Origin: Acinetobacter cumulans
GTDB lineage: Bacteria > Pseudomonadota > Gammaproteobacteria > Pseudomonadales > Moraxellaceae
Length of the DNA stretch: 64,000 nt
Reading direction: 5' to 3'
Assembly: GCF_003024525.3 (NCBI RefSeq)
Contig: NZ_CP035934.2
Span: 1,488,001-1,552,000, forward strand
How positions within the stretch are numbered: position 1 is the stretch's first letter; every line of letters starts with the position of its first letter. The position numbers were made by a program, and so were the translations under genes. Below the pieces are notes generated by a model, which had not been told where the DNA came from, searched no databases, and saw only the letters and a program-made list of their open reading frames with translations. Below, one piece after another: positions 26,558 through 36,341 of this stretch.

Positions 26558-28495
26558 ATGAATGCCAAAGAAAACTTAAATTATGAAACAGTAATTCAGC
26601 TTGTAGAAACATTATATGAAACATGTTTAAACAGGAAGCCTGATGATTCAGGAAAAAAACAATATACTGAAATGATATTGAATGCGTCTGATCGTATATC
26701 TGTGACAAATCAGATTATTGCATCAATGATGAGTAGTGAAGAAAAATTAAATGCGAATAGAAATGCGCAATTAAATATACGAAATAAGGGAGCTTTTTTT
26801 ACTAATAAGCTTCTTAAAAATAATATTCAGTTTAAAAATATCGCATTGTTGGGAACATGTGTTTCAGAAAAAATAACAAATTATGGAAATCTTGCTGGTA
26901 GAAATATTTCTCATTATTTAATGGGGTCACTTCACTATGATCCAGTTCCTAGAGTTGAAACGAATCAGTTAGATGCAGTAATTGTACATCTCACATTACG
27001 GCATTTTTTATGGGATATTTTAGGTGGCTCTGTAGCTGGTGATGTGCTTCATGTACATAGTGATCATCAATTTGCTAAAAATTATGATCAATATTTGGAG
27101 CAGTTCAAAAAATATATTGGGGCTAAAATAGATCAAATCAAAAATGAGCTCAAATATGATGGGCCGATATTTTTTCTTTCATTTATAGAACCTCCTTTAA
27201 AAGCTCAGGGGGATTTTTTAATAAACCGCTCTAGATCTCTTTATAGATTTGTTCGTGATATAAATGATTATTTAGAGGATATTTTATCAAAAGAAAGTAA
27301 TGTCTATTATTTTGAAATAAATGACCTTTTGAATTTTGTTGGCGACAGTCTAATAGTTGATAGTGTACAGAGTCATCTTTCACATAGTGGACTTAATGAT
27401 GGTGAAGATACTCATTTAATGATTGGTTCTATTTTTGAAAGATTAGATAATATGTTGATTCGTATTAAAAATCTTTCTACCATAAAATTAATTATTACAG
27501 ATTTGGATAATACTTTATGGAGAGGCGTTGCTGCTGAGTTTGAAACGATTATAGCTCATGAATTAACTGAGGGTTGGCCACTGGGTTATGTAGAAGCCTT
27601 ATTAGAATTCAAACGACGTGGTGGACTTTTAGCAATCTCAAGTAAAAATAATCATGATGAAACTGTAGGTCGGTTTGATCATATTTGGCAAAACACGATT
27701 AAAGTACAAGATTTTTGTGCACTTAAAATTAATTGGGATCCAAAATCTAAGAATATTGCAGAAATATTAGAAGAGACTAATCTTCTCCCTGAAAATGTTT
27801 TATTTATTGATGATAATCCGCGTGAAATCGAAGAGGTGTTGAGTGTTTTTCCAACAATAAATACATTAAGTGGGGAGCCTCAGATTTGGAAAAATAAAAT
27901 TTTATACGCACCAGAAATGCAAACTTTGCATATTACAAATGAATCTGCTGCGAGAACTGAGTTGATTCAGGCTAAAATTCAGAGAGATCACTCTGAAAAA
28001 ACAATGAATCGTGAAGAGTTCTTACTCTCTTTAGAGCTTAAAGTTAATTTTGATATCATTTTGGATCAACAGAATGCCAACTTTATCAGAGCATTTGAAC
28101 TTATTAATAAAACGAATCAGTTTAATACAACTGGAAAGCGGTGGACTGAGTCAGAGATTATTCAGTTATTAGATAGCAAAAAATTAAAAATTTATACTGC
28201 TCAAGTAGAAGATAAATTCAGTAATAACGGTATTGTTGCTGTTGCTTTGGTAGAAGAAGGCACAATTTCTCAAGTTGTAATGTCTTGCCGTGTTTTTGGT
28301 TTGGGTGTTGAAACAGCTTTATTGGCATATATTGCTAAAAATGATGTGGTAAAAGAGGCTTTGTACAATGATACAGGGAAAAATAAAGCATCAAGTTTCT
28401 ATTATGCTGACCATGGCTTTAGTCAAGTAGGAAACGCATATACAGTTTCTGATTTACTTGTGGAGATGCCTCATTGGATTAGTGAGGTTGCTTAA
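26558..28495 (+). CDS. DUF4214–FkbH-like HAD phosphatase/acyltransferase
   Basis: The 645-residue protein has three parts. Residues about 14–66 (LYETCLNRKPDDSGKKQY, then SEEKLN) fit a DUF4214 domain. Residues about 90–300 resemble the SGNH/WcbI-like N-terminus of FkbH proteins (LLGTCVSEK). Residues about 310–645 are the FkbH region, with the HAD motif IITDLDNTLWRG (nucleophile Asp315, Asp317), FIDDNPREIEEV, and a GNAT-like C-terminus (INKTNQFNTTGKRW, VMSCRVFGLGVETALL). FkbH proteins load glyceryl units from 1,3-bisphosphoglycerate on carrier proteins, but other members act in surface sugar or lipid modification. No carrier protein or biosynthetic genes are nearby. It is more AT-rich than its neighbours and splits two glycine-zipper paralogues, suggesting acquisition. 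Confidence 0.8.
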   Translation: MNAKENLNYETVIQLVETLYETCLNRKPDDSGKKQYTEMILNASDRISVTNQIIASMMSSEEKLNANRNAQLNIRNKGAFFTNKLLKNNIQFKNIALLGTCVSEKITNYGNLAGRNISHYLMGSLHYDPVPRVETNQLDAVIVHLTLRHFLWDILGGSVAGDVLHVHSDHQFAKNYDQYLEQFKKYIGAKIDQIKNELKYDGPIFFLSFIEPPLKAQGDFLINRSRSLYRFVRDINDYLEDILSKESNVYYFEINDLLNFVGDSLIVDSVQSHLSHSGLNDGEDTHLMIGSIFERLDNMLIRIKNLSTIKLIITDLDNTLWRGVAAEFETIIAHELTEGWPLGYVEALLEFKRRGGLLAISSKNNHDETVGRFDHIWQNTIKVQDFCALKINWDPKSKNIAEILEETNLLPENVLFIDDNPREIEEVLSVFPTINTLSGEPQIWKNKILYAPEMQTLHITNESAARTELIQAKIQRDHSEKTMNREEFLLSLELKVNFDIILDQQNANFIRAFELINKTNQFNTTGKRWTESEIIQLLDSKKLKIYTAQVEDKFSNNGIVAVALVEEGTISQVVMSCRVFGLGVETALLAYIAKNDVVKEALYNDTGKNKASSFYYADHGFSQVGNAYTVSDLLVEMPHWISEVA

Positions 28496-28610
28496 TATTA
28501 TTGCTGTTTTGTTGATACTTGAAGACGATATGAATAGGGGTATTTAGAATAAAAGAGTCTTCTTTAGACATGATGCTCCATTTTTTAGCGTATAGTTTTT
28601 TATAATAAAA

Positions 28611-28640
28611 AACCGCTTAATGTCTGACATTGAGCGGGTT
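28611..28640 (-). terminator. Terminator after second glycine-zipper gene
   Basis: A long near-perfect hairpin (AACCGCTTAATGTC with GACATTGAGCGGGTT) has a T run on the minus strand. Confidence 0.85.
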
Positions 28641-28660
28641 TTAAATTTAGATGTGCCGAA

Positions 28661-29083
28661 TTAACGATGACGACGATGTTTTTTGTATTTACGGCTACTG
28701 TTATTGTAATTTTTGTCTTTAGAGATTTTATTCCCTAAAGCCGCACCACCTGCAGCACCAAGGGCAGAACCAACATAACCGCCATTTGTACCCCCCATGC
28801 TTTTACCTACGGTATAACCAGCACCGCCACCAATTGCACCGCCAATCGCAGAATCTGTACGATTACGACGATCACTGGCTACAGCTGCACCACCAGCACC
28901 ACCTAATGCAGCACCAATGGTCGCACCAGTATTGCCGCCCATATTTTTACCAATTGCAGTACCTGCAACGCTACCGAGTGCACTAGCAGCAGCAACGCGA
29001 GTGGTGTTGTCAGCGTGGGCGCTAACCGTAAATACTGAAGTGAGTGCTAAAGCACTACTAAGTAAAAGTGTATTCATTTTCAT
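28661..29083 (-). CDS. Exported glycine-zipper protein, paralogue 2
   Basis: The 140-residue protein has a signal peptide ending near VSAHA (residue 24–25), a glycine-zipper region closely matching paralogue 1 (GYTVGKSMGGTNGGYVGSALG versus GYTVGKNMGGTNGGYIGAAAG) and a short basic tail KYKKHRRHR. The ATG at 29083 has GGAG six bases before it; an upstream in-frame ATG is rejected. Envelope location is likely. Duplication with paralogue 1 is clear. Confidence 0.8.
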   Translation of the reverse strand: MKMNTLLLSSALALTSVFTVSAHADNTTRVAAASALGSVAGTAIGKNMGGNTGATIGAALGGAGGAAVASDRRNRTDSAIGGAIGGGAGYTVGKSMGGTNGGYVGSALGAAGGAALGNKISKDKNYNNSSRKYKKHRRHR

Positions 29084-29678
29084 GGTTAACTCCATGTCCA
29101 ATCGTGTTTGGACTCTTTAATTTCTTTAGATGGGGTAAATGTAACAAAAGAATTCTTTATAAATATGGAGAGCCTTCTCCAAATTAATGTGCTTTGGTGT
29201 AAGCAATGTTTTTCTTTGTAACAATTGTGAAAAAATTGCCTTTAATTTCCTCAATTCAAAGCAATGATGAATGAATTAAGTAGAATAATGATTGGCGCTA
29301 GTTTTGAAATTTTGTCTAAAACAGCAAAATCATACTTTATTAGGCACAACTGAACGTCCTGAATATGTTCTTATTGAGGGTATTAGTCCTATAAGCACAA
29401 CAGGATATGTTGTGGCGCTTAAATTTAGCTGAATTTAGGCAGATTAAAAATACGTTTTTGTCGGATTGGCGACATGCATGATATAGCCCATAGAAACAGG
29501 CGGAAGATAGAGTGATGTTGTGTCTTATATATAAGTTAAAGACACAAGCAGCTGAATAACAATAAAGATGTCATTTAAAACTGAGAATCTGTAAACTAGG
29601 CGCAAAATGAAGATTTGTCTGCTCTAGCCAAATTTTATTTCGCGTATTAGAGCAGGCGTTAAAGAGATATTTTGTAAA
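29084..29678. other. Intergenic region with possible gene remnant
   Basis: Nearly 600 bases precede prfA. One stretch (29292–29432) reads as protein-like in one frame and is listed separately. The rest shows no RNA gene. prfA transcription must begin in here, but no -35/-10 pair is convincing. Confidence 0.5.
29292..29432 (+). pseudogene. Possible decayed coding remnant
   Basis: An open 46-codon stretch from a TTG contains the protein-like sequence LLGTTERPEYVLIEGI and TTGYVVALKFS before a TGA. Stops lie just upstream in the frame and no ribosome site is seen. It could be the C-terminal relic of a lost gene. I do not recognise the family, and chance is possible. Confidence 0.2.
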
Positions 29679-30767
29679 ATGAAAGAATCACTGCGTTTGC
29701 GGTTGGATCAATTATCTGACCGTCACGAAGAATTAAATGCCTTACTCGCAGATGTTGAGGTAATTTCAGATAATAAACGTTTTCGTCAACTTTCACGCGA
29801 ACATAGTGATTTGAGCGAAATTACTGAAGTATGGCACAAATATACTCAAGCTGAGGCAGATATAGAAACTGCTGAAGCGATGTTGTCTGATCCTGATTTT
29901 AAGGAAATGGCTCAGGAAGAAATTAAAGAAAATAAAGCTTTGATTAGCACTTTGGAAGCTGACCTTAACATCTTAATGATTCCTAAAGATCCGAATGATG
30001 CGAACTCTGCATATTTGGAAATCCGTGCAGGAACGGGTGGTGATGAAGCTGCGATTTTCTCAGGCGACTTATACCGTATGTATAGCAAATATGCCGAATC
30101 TAAAGGTTGGCGTATTGAAGTACTTTCAGAAAATGAAGGCGAGCATGGCGGTTATAAAGAAGTCATTTGCCTTGTAAATGGCGAAGGCGTGTATGGCCGT
30201 TTGAAATTTGAAAGCGGTGCGCATCGTGTACAGCGTGTACCAGCGACAGAATCACAGGGTCGTGTGCATACTTCAGCATGTACCGTAGCAATTTTGCCTG
30301 AAATAGATGTAGACACCACAGTAGAAATTAACGCATCTGATTTGCGTATTGATACTTATCGTGCGTCAGGTGCGGGTGGTCAGCACATTAACAAAACCGA
30401 TTCGGCAGTTCGTATTACCCATCTTCCAACAGGAACTGTGGTGGAATGTCAGGATGAGCGTTCACAGCATAAGAACAAAGCCAAAGCGATGGCTTTACTT
30501 GCTTCACGTCTGGAAAATGCAAAACGTGCAGCTGCAGATGCGGCAACGTCTGAAATGCGCCGTGACTTGGTTGGCTCGGGCGACCGCTCTGAACGTATCC
30601 GTACCTATAACTATCCGCAAGGCCGTATGACCGATCACCGTATTAACTTAACGCTATATAAGTTAGATGCTGTGATGGAAGGCGACTTAACAGAATTGCT
30701 GGATAGTTTGCACCGCGAATATCAAGCCGACCAATTGGCAATGTTAGCTCAGCAGAATGGTGGCTAA
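29679..30767 (+). CDS. prfA: Peptide chain release factor 1
   Basis: The 362-residue protein has the release-factor tripeptide PAT in VPATESQG (about residues 188–190), specific for UAA/UAG, and the GGQ catalytic loop in [15 protein letters not shown] (Gln near residue 235). Full length. Its stop overlaps the prmC start (TAATG), and PrmC methylates the GGQ glutamine. Confidence 0.97.
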   Translation: MKESLRLRLDQLSDRHEELNALLADVEVISDNKRFRQLSREHSDLSEITEVWHKYTQAEADIETAEAMLSDPDFKEMAQEEIKENKALISTLEADLNILMIPKDPNDANSAYLEIRAGTGGDEAAIFSGDLYRMYSKYAESKGWRIEVLSENEGEHGGYKEVICLVNGEGVYGRLKFESGAHRVQRVPATESQGRVHTSACTVAILPEIDVDTTVEINASDLRIDTYRASGAGGQHINKTDSAVRITHLPTGTVVECQDERSQHKNKAKAMALLASRLENAKRAAADAATSEMRRDLVGSGDRSERIRTYNYPQGRMTDHRINLTLYKLDAVMEGDLTELLDSLHREYQADQLAMLAQQNGG

Positions 30768-31585
30768 TGAATATTGCACAGGCGTTGGCCTATCGCGGTG
30801 AACCTGAAAGCTATGAGCGTCAGGAAAATGCATGGTTACTCGAGCACATTACGAAAATTGATTCTTTTGATTTAATCATGAAGAAGGATCAAGCGTTAAC
30901 CGCAGAGCAAGAACAAGCTTATCTCGCTGGTTTAGAACGTATTGCAGCGGGTGAGCCATTGGCTTATGTTACGGGTTCACAGCCATTTTGGACTTTAGAC
31001 TTAAAAGTGACTAAAGACACTTTGGTACCGCGTCCGGATACTGAAGTATTGGTTGAAACCGTGTTGCGTTTAGATTTACCTGAAGATGCGCGTATTGTAG
31101 ATTTAGGCACAGGAACAGGTGCCGTTGCTTTGTCATTGGCAAGTGAACGGCCTGATTGGTCTGTTACAGCGTCAGACATTTATGAGCCGACACTGGAAGT
31201 CGCAGAATACAATGCTAAAGCACATGATTTAGCGCATGTGAAATTTGTATTGGGTTCATGGTTAAAACCATTTGGCCGCGAATTCTTTGATGTGATTGTG
31301 TCGAATCCGCCGTATATCGATGCAGACGATGTGCACATGAAAGATCTAGCGACAGAGCCTGAGCGCGCTTTAGTGGCAGATAAGCATGGTCTTGCAGATA
31401 TCGAGCAAATTATTCAGCAAGGCAAAAAGCATTTAACCGTGAATGGCTGGGTTGCGCTCGAACATGGATATGATCAAGGTGAAGCGGTACGTCATCTATT
31501 TTTACAAGCGGGCTATCGTGATGTCCGTACTGTAAAAGATTATGGCGGAAATGACCGTGTGACCTTAGGGCAATGGCAACAGTAA
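30767..31585 (+). CDS. prmC: Release factor glutamine methyltransferase
   Basis: The 272-residue SAM-dependent enzyme methylates the GGQ glutamine of release factors. The SAM motif is VDLGTGTGAVALSLA (about residues 111–125) and the catalytic NPPY is in VSNPPYID (about residue 180). The ATG overlaps the prfA stop by one base. Confidence 0.96.
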   Translation: MNIAQALAYRGEPESYERQENAWLLEHITKIDSFDLIMKKDQALTAEQEQAYLAGLERIAAGEPLAYVTGSQPFWTLDLKVTKDTLVPRPDTEVLVETVLRLDLPEDARIVDLGTGTGAVALSLASERPDWSVTASDIYEPTLEVAEYNAKAHDLAHVKFVLGSWLKPFGREFFDVIVSNPPYIDADDVHMKDLATEPERALVADKHGLADIEQIIQQGKKHLTVNGWVALEHGYDQGEAVRHLFLQAGYRDVRTVKDYGGNDRVTLGQWQQ

Positions 31586-31610
31586 TGTAGCTGCGCCAAA
31601 AACAAATGAT

Positions 31611-31639
31611 AAAAGCGCATTCAATGCGCTTTTATTTTT
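31611..31639 (+). terminator. Terminator after prmC
   Basis: AAAAGCGCAT pairs with ATGCGCTTTT around TCA and is followed by ATTTTT. The A-rich left arm lets it also act on the convergent permease transcript. Confidence 0.9.
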
Positions 31640-31647
31640 AAAGGCGG

Positions 31648-32478
31648 TTACTGTTTAATAACGTCTCGCCAGCGAAGTAACCAAGTTTCTAGTGCTTGCA
31701 TGACACGATCGGTTAACTTACCTAAGATTGCCAATAAAATAATCGCTAAAATGACAATATCTGGTCGCGAGGTTTCTCGGCCATCACTAAGTAAATAGCC
31801 AATTCCTTGTGTTGCTGCAATTAATTCAGCAGCAATCATAAACATCCAAGATAAACTCAGACCATTACGTAGCCCAGTCAATATGCCTGGGGAGGCTGCT
31901 GGTAATATGATTTGCTGTACAAGTTGCCAATATTTTAAACGATAGACTTGAGCGACTTCGATTAATTTACGGTCTACGCCTTTAATTGCTGCTACAGTAT
32001 TGGTATACACAGGAAAAAATGCACCAATTGCAATTAAAGTAATTTTTGAAGCCTCATCAATACCCAGCCAAAGGAGCAGAAGTGGTATCCATGCTAAACT
32101 AGGAATAGACTTAATGGCTGAAAAACTAGGTTCTAAAAAGGCTTCAGCTTGTTTGCTTAGACCAACCCATACCGCAAAAAACAAGGCTAAAAAACTGCCG
32201 ATTAAAAAGCCAATCAATACACGTAAGCTACTCGCCCAAATATGTTGCCATAAATCTCCAGCTGCCAATTCTGTGAAGCTTTGCCAAAGGCTACTGGGTG
32301 CAGGGAGTAAATACGGTTCAATCCAGCCTGCACGAACTAAATATTCACATAATAAAAGAACTAAAACTGGGATCGTGAGTGCTTTTGACCAAGTGCTTAA
32401 CTTGGGCCTAGATGCTTCGCTTTCAATTTTCGGTTTGAGTGAAGTAGGTGCTTTCGGTGTTGCTTGAGGATGTGTCAT
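31648..32478 (-). CDS. ABC transporter permease, sulfonate/taurine type
   Basis: The 276-residue SsuC/TauC-like inner-membrane protein has about six membrane helices and the ATPase-contact EAA loop in VDRKLIEVAQVYRLKYWQLVQQIILPAASPGI (about residues 168–200). The N-terminus has an extra polar stretch of about 30 residues. It follows the binding-protein gene by 17 bases. No ATPase gene or desulfonating monooxygenase lies in this window. Confidence 0.88.
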   Translation of the reverse strand: MTHPQATPKAPTSLKPKIESEASRPKLSTWSKALTIPVLVLLLCEYLVRAGWIEPYLLPAPSSLWQSFTELAAGDLWQHIWASSLRVLIGFLIGSFLALFFAVWVGLSKQAEAFLEPSFSAIKSIPSLAWIPLLLLWLGIDEASKITLIAIGAFFPVYTNTVAAIKGVDRKLIEVAQVYRLKYWQLVQQIILPAASPGILTGLRNGLSLSWMFMIAAELIAATQGIGYLLSDGRETSRPDIVILAIILLAILGKLTDRVMQALETWLLRWRDVIKQ

Positions 32479-32495
32479 AAGTTAAAAAATGCCTT

Positions 32496-33452
32496 TTACT
32501 TCACAGCATTTTGTGCAAATTTTGCATCAAGTAATTGAGTCACTACTTGGTTTACATCCGTGCCTTTTCGTACTAAATCTTCTTCAGTCAAAATATTGCC
32601 TGCTTTTTGTAAGGCAGCAATATGTTTTGCAGTTGGAACGTTTTGATCGAAGTTGGTACGGCTAATTTGTAGTTTTGCAACATTTAAAGGAAGCTTAGAT
32701 TCCTTGGCTAATAGTGCGGCAACTTGATCAGGATGTGCTTTGGCCCATTTTCGTGCTTGTTCATACGCCTTAAGCACCGCGGTCACAGTTTCAGAGTTTT
32801 CTTTTGCAAAAGCATCTTTTACGCTTAAAACGCTATAGCTATTGAAGCTTACATTGCGGTAAAGCAGTTTTGCTCCAGACTGTAGTTGAGCTGAAGCCAT
32901 TAATGGATCAAGTCCAGCCCAAGCATCGACTTGGCCACGCTCTAATGCCGTTTTACCATCTGGGTGTTGTAAATGAACCAGTTGAACATCTCGTTTAGTT
33001 AAACCAACTGTTTCTAGCGCTTGTAAGGTAAATAAATAGGGATCAGTACCTTTAGTTGCTGCAATTTTTTTAGCTTTTAAATCTTTTAAACTCTTAATAT
33101 TTGAGTTTTTAGCAACCAGTAATGCGGTCCATTCAGGTTGGCTTTGAATATACACTGTTTTAATAGGGCTACCGTTGGCCTTGCTTAATACCGCAGCTAA
33201 ACCTGCAGTAGATGCAAAATCGACACTACCACTATTTAAATACTCTAATGAGCGGTTTGAACCTTGGCTAAATACCCATTTGATTTGGCTTTGAGGGAAG
33301 GCTTTTTCTAAAAGTTTTTGATCTTTAACCACTAAACTGGTTGGGGCATAGTAGGCATAATCCAGTTTGATTTCTTTTGGTGGTGCTGCCAAAGTCACTG
33401 TGGTTACTAAAGCCGTAGTAGCCAAGATAGCAAGTTGACGAATCGTTTTCAT
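32496..33452 (-). CDS. ABC substrate-binding protein, aliphatic sulfonate type
   Basis: The 318-residue SsuA-like periplasmic protein has a signal peptide (about residues 1–22, ending TLA). The binding-fold motifs are PTSLVVKDQKLLEKAFPQSQIKWVFSQGS and SGSVDFASTAGLAAVLSKANG near residue 75. It would capture sulfonates or related ligands for the downstream permease. The gap upstream (33453–33758) is AT-rich and presumably holds its promoter; sulfur-starvation control is likely but no site is recognised. Confidence 0.88.
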   Translation of the reverse strand: MKTIRQLAILATTALVTTVTLAAPPKEIKLDYAYYAPTSLVVKDQKLLEKAFPQSQIKWVFSQGSNRSLEYLNSGSVDFASTAGLAAVLSKANGSPIKTVYIQSQPEWTALLVAKNSNIKSLKDLKAKKIAATKGTDPYLFTLQALETVGLTKRDVQLVHLQHPDGKTALERGQVDAWAGLDPLMASAQLQSGAKLLYRNVSFNSYSVLSVKDAFAKENSETVTAVLKAYEQARKWAKAHPDQVAALLAKESKLPLNVAKLQISRTNFDQNVPTAKHIAALQKAGNILTEEDLVRKGTDVNQVVTQLLDAKFAQNAVK

Positions 33453-33758
33453 ATAACCCCGAAAATGTATAGCGCAAAAATAATTCGTTATAAATACGTG
33501 CTGAAGTTAAATAGAGCAAAATAGAAAAAGTGATAACAAAATGAAAAATATAAAAATAGAGTATTTTAAATATTAAGTTATTGAAAAATATTTATTTTAA
33601 AAATTTAGTATGTGATTTTGTTTTATATATCAAATAGATCATAAAATTTCAGTTAAATTGATAAGTGTAGTTTAGGGCTGTAAAAAGGTTTTTTATACAA
33701 AATAAAGCGGCCATGTCGGCCGCCGTATTTTTAATGATTATTGTACTACTGTGATAGA
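33453..33758. other. AT-rich gap with GC-rich hairpin
   Basis: About 300 bases, very AT-rich in the middle. A hairpin GCGGCC (33707–33712) / GGCCGC (33718–33723) stands out and may be the terminator of the 117-residue gene, though the T tract on the minus strand is interrupted. Confidence 0.5.
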
Positions 33759-34112
33759 TTACATTGGGTAATCTTGTAGACATTCTGCCACTTCAACTTG
33801 GTTGAAAGCATCAGTTTCTACTGCAAGACAATAGGCAACAATTTTAGTAGTTGCTGTAATGTAAGCTTCATCTTTTAAATTGGCACCAGCTTGAACTTCT
33901 TGAATGGTTTCCGTTGAAATATCCAAGTGTTGTGCAATTTCAAGTGCCTGCTCATTTAAGAAAAATGTAGAGACAATATTGGCTAAATCAATATCAGAAA
34001 TCTTAAGTAGTTCCTGATGAAACTGAGCTTCAGTCTGTTCAGTTGCTTGAAAAATTGATTCAGAGAAATTTTGTACCAAGCTTTGCTCGAGTACGTCTAT
34101 CATCTTAAGCAT
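33759..34112 (-). CDS. Small acidic protein of unknown function
   Basis: The 117-residue protein is acidic and predicted mostly helical, with no signal peptide or membrane segment. It contains a central helix pair (DIDLANIVSTFFLNEQALEIAQHLD) that loosely resembles a helix-turn-helix with DISTETIQEV. I do not recognise the family. AAGG lies seven bases before the ATG. It stands alone between two terminator-like gaps. Confidence 0.6.
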   Translation of the reverse strand: MLKMIDVLEQSLVQNFSESIFQATEQTEAQFHQELLKISDIDLANIVSTFFLNEQALEIAQHLDISTETIQEVQAGANLKDEAYITATTKIVAYCLAVETDAFNQVEVAECLQDYPM

Positions 34113-34331
34113 GTGGGAGCCTTCGAGGTGATGAGATCAGGGAGTGAGATACAGCCAAAATAACAATAAGCAAAATGCTTTAAATTGAGTGAAAAATAAC
34201 CTATTTAAAGGGGGTTGGCAATCTTCTAGCGATGAACGTACAGTCGTATTTGTGTTTTTTAATAAACTATTGATAAATTTGTAAATTTTTCAATTAATCT
34301 AAAATTAAGCTTATTTGAGTGATTTTAAATA

Positions 34332-35372
34332 TTAGACTTCTGAAATTTCATTCTGTTGTTTTTGGCGGTACATTCCTGGGTTGACGCCTGTCCATTTTTT
34401 AAAGGCACGGTGAAATGCACTTGCATCATGGAAGTTCAGTTGTTCACTAATATCTTGCAAGGTTAAATGGCTTTGTGCGAGCAAATCAATGGCAAGGTCA
34501 CGTCGTATGTCATTTTTGAGTTGTTGAAAATTAATGCCTTCTTGCTTAAGTCTACGTTGCATCGTGGCTTCCGACATATTAAAAAGGGGCGCTAGTTCGG
34601 TCAGTTCTTTCCAATCAGCCGTTGCGGTTTGCATAAAGTGTTTACGAATTTGATGGCCCAATGCATTGGGGTTTTTATAACGCACCAATAAGTTATATGG
34701 TGTATGCAGAATAAATTGATGCCAAGTTTTTTGGTCTTGCTTAATGGCTAAGTTTAAGTAGTTGGCATCAAACTGAATATAGTTTTCGTCGGCAGCATAT
34801 TGAATATCATCACAAAATCGAACTTTATAGTCGTGATCATCGCTCGGCGCAGTGCAACGTAGCTGAATTCGATTCAAAACAATACGTTGTCCACATAACC
34901 AGCACATCAGGCCATGAATTAACATTAAATACGTAGCATAACTGAACATGCGTTTGGGCAAGGTATTTTCTTGAATCACAATATATACATAGTGTTCTTC
35001 CACAAAAAACTTACTTTTAAAATCATCTAAAATAAGATTTAAAAATTGAAGAATTTGCGTTAGAGCTTGTTTTAAATCAGTGCTTTGCGTAACTGATTTG
35101 GATAAGAATGTATAACTGCCTCGGCGCATGGGATGCGAGTCCATCCCAAAAAACTCATCATTCATTGCATCGGCAAGTACAATCCAAAGCTGTGCATATT
35201 GGCTTACCGACACACGAGTTTTATCCGAATGCAGCAGTTCAGGTGCAATACCCGCTTTTTGCAGTAAAGCAAAAGTGTCATAGCCTTGTTGTTTTGCATG
35301 AAGGAGTGCTTCATGTACAAGGCTAATTGAAATTGTCCCTTTGAAATAGTCGTGATCCAATCTAAATTCCAT
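34332..35372 (-). CDS. AraC-family transcriptional regulator
   Basis: The 346-residue protein has an N-terminal arabinose-binding-like ligand domain of the OruR/ArgR group (about 20–200) and a C-terminal AraC HTH (about 245–340: NMSEATMQRRLKQEGINFQQL, then ISEQLNFHDASAFHRAFKKWTGVNPGMYR). It is divergent from the SDR gene 137 bp away, the usual arrangement for a regulator of the acyl-CoA catabolic cluster. The ligand is unknown. Confidence 0.92.
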   Translation of the reverse strand: MEFRLDHDYFKGTISISLVHEALLHAKQQGYDTFALLQKAGIAPELLHSDKTRVSVSQYAQLWIVLADAMNDEFFGMDSHPMRRGSYTFLSKSVTQSTDLKQALTQILQFLNLILDDFKSKFFVEEHYVYIVIQENTLPKRMFSYATYLMLIHGLMCWLCGQRIVLNRIQLRCTAPSDDHDYKVRFCDDIQYAADENYIQFDANYLNLAIKQDQKTWHQFILHTPYNLLVRYKNPNALGHQIRKHFMQTATADWKELTELAPLFNMSEATMQRRLKQEGINFQQLKNDIRRDLAIDLLAQSHLTLQDISEQLNFHDASAFHRAFKKWTGVNPGMYRQKQQNEISEV

Positions 35373-35509
35373 GATTGAGCTGAAGTATATTTTCTATTGT
35401 TCAAATACATCACGCGCGATGCAGTATTTGGAAATTGTACTCAATTTATTCTGTGATTACTCTGTGTCTTAAGTCGAATTTTAAAACATGTTGTTTAGGA
35501 TAAAAGAAA

Positions 35510-36280
35510 ATGAAAATCCAAGGAAAAGTGTTTGTAGTTACAGGTGGTGCGTCTGGTTTAGGGGCGGCTACAGCTACTTATTTGGTTGGGCAAGGCGCAA
35601 AAGTCATTATGGTCGATATGAACCAAGACTTAGGTGAAAGCTTACAACATCGCCTAGGTGAGCATGCTGAATTTGTCATGTTAGATGTAACTAGCGAAGC
35701 TGCAACAGAAGCTTTTTTTCAACATGTTGAGAATAAATATGGTCAATTAAATGGTTTGGTCAATTGTGCGGGGATCGCACCTTCTGCAAAAGTATTGGGT
35801 CGCGATGGTTTGCATGACTTGGCAATGTTCCAAAAAGTATTGAATATCAATGTGTCTGGTACATTTAATATGATTCGTTTTGGCGCGCGCTTAATAGCTA
35901 AATATGAATTAAAAGCGGGTGAAGAAGAGCGTGGTGTGATTGTGAATACAGCCTCTGTGGCAGCTTATGATGGTCAGATTGGGCAATCTGCCTATGCAGC
36001 TTCAAAAGGTGCAGTTGTCGCAATGACTTTACCCTTAGCTCGTGAGTTGGCTCGCGAAGCGATTCGAGTAATGACCATTGCGCCAGGGATTATGGAAACG
36101 CCTATGCTTAAAGGCCTACCGCAAAATGTACAGGATGCTTTAGGGCAAATGGTGCCATTTCCACCGCGTTTAGCAAAACCAGAAGAATTTGCGCACTTGG
36201 TAGGGCATATTTTTGAAAATGGCTACCTAAACGGCGAAGTGATTCGTTTGGATGGTGCAATTCGTATGCAACCTAAATAA
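35510..36280 (+). CDS. Short-chain dehydrogenase, HSD10-like
   Basis: The 256-residue SDR has the NAD motif TGGASGLG (about residues 12–19), NCAGIA, and catalytic Ser and YAASK in SVAAYDGQIGQSAYAASKG (Tyr near 163, Lys near 167). It resembles 3-hydroxyacyl-CoA dehydrogenase type II (HSD17B10). With the following acyl-CoA dehydrogenase and synthetase it would oxidise an acyl-CoA intermediate. AGGA precedes the ATG. Confidence 0.92.
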   Translation: MKIQGKVFVVTGGASGLGAATATYLVGQGAKVIMVDMNQDLGESLQHRLGEHAEFVMLDVTSEAATEAFFQHVENKYGQLNGLVNCAGIAPSAKVLGRDGLHDLAMFQKVLNINVSGTFNMIRFGARLIAKYELKAGEEERGVIVNTASVAAYDGQIGQSAYAASKGAVVAMTLPLARELAREAIRVMTIAPGIMETPMLKGLPQNVQDALGQMVPFPPRLAKPEEFAHLVGHIFENGYLNGEVIRLDGAIRMQPK

Positions 36281-36341
36281 TTCATTTTAAGGAAAAACTT
36301 CTTGTTTCCTTTTGATGGGTGAGCAACGAAACTTAATTTAT

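Noticed and set aside
29264..29353. 29-codon ORF before prfA in another frame
   Set aside because: No Shine-Dalgarno and no protein-like pattern; only the neighbouring frame looked protein-like.
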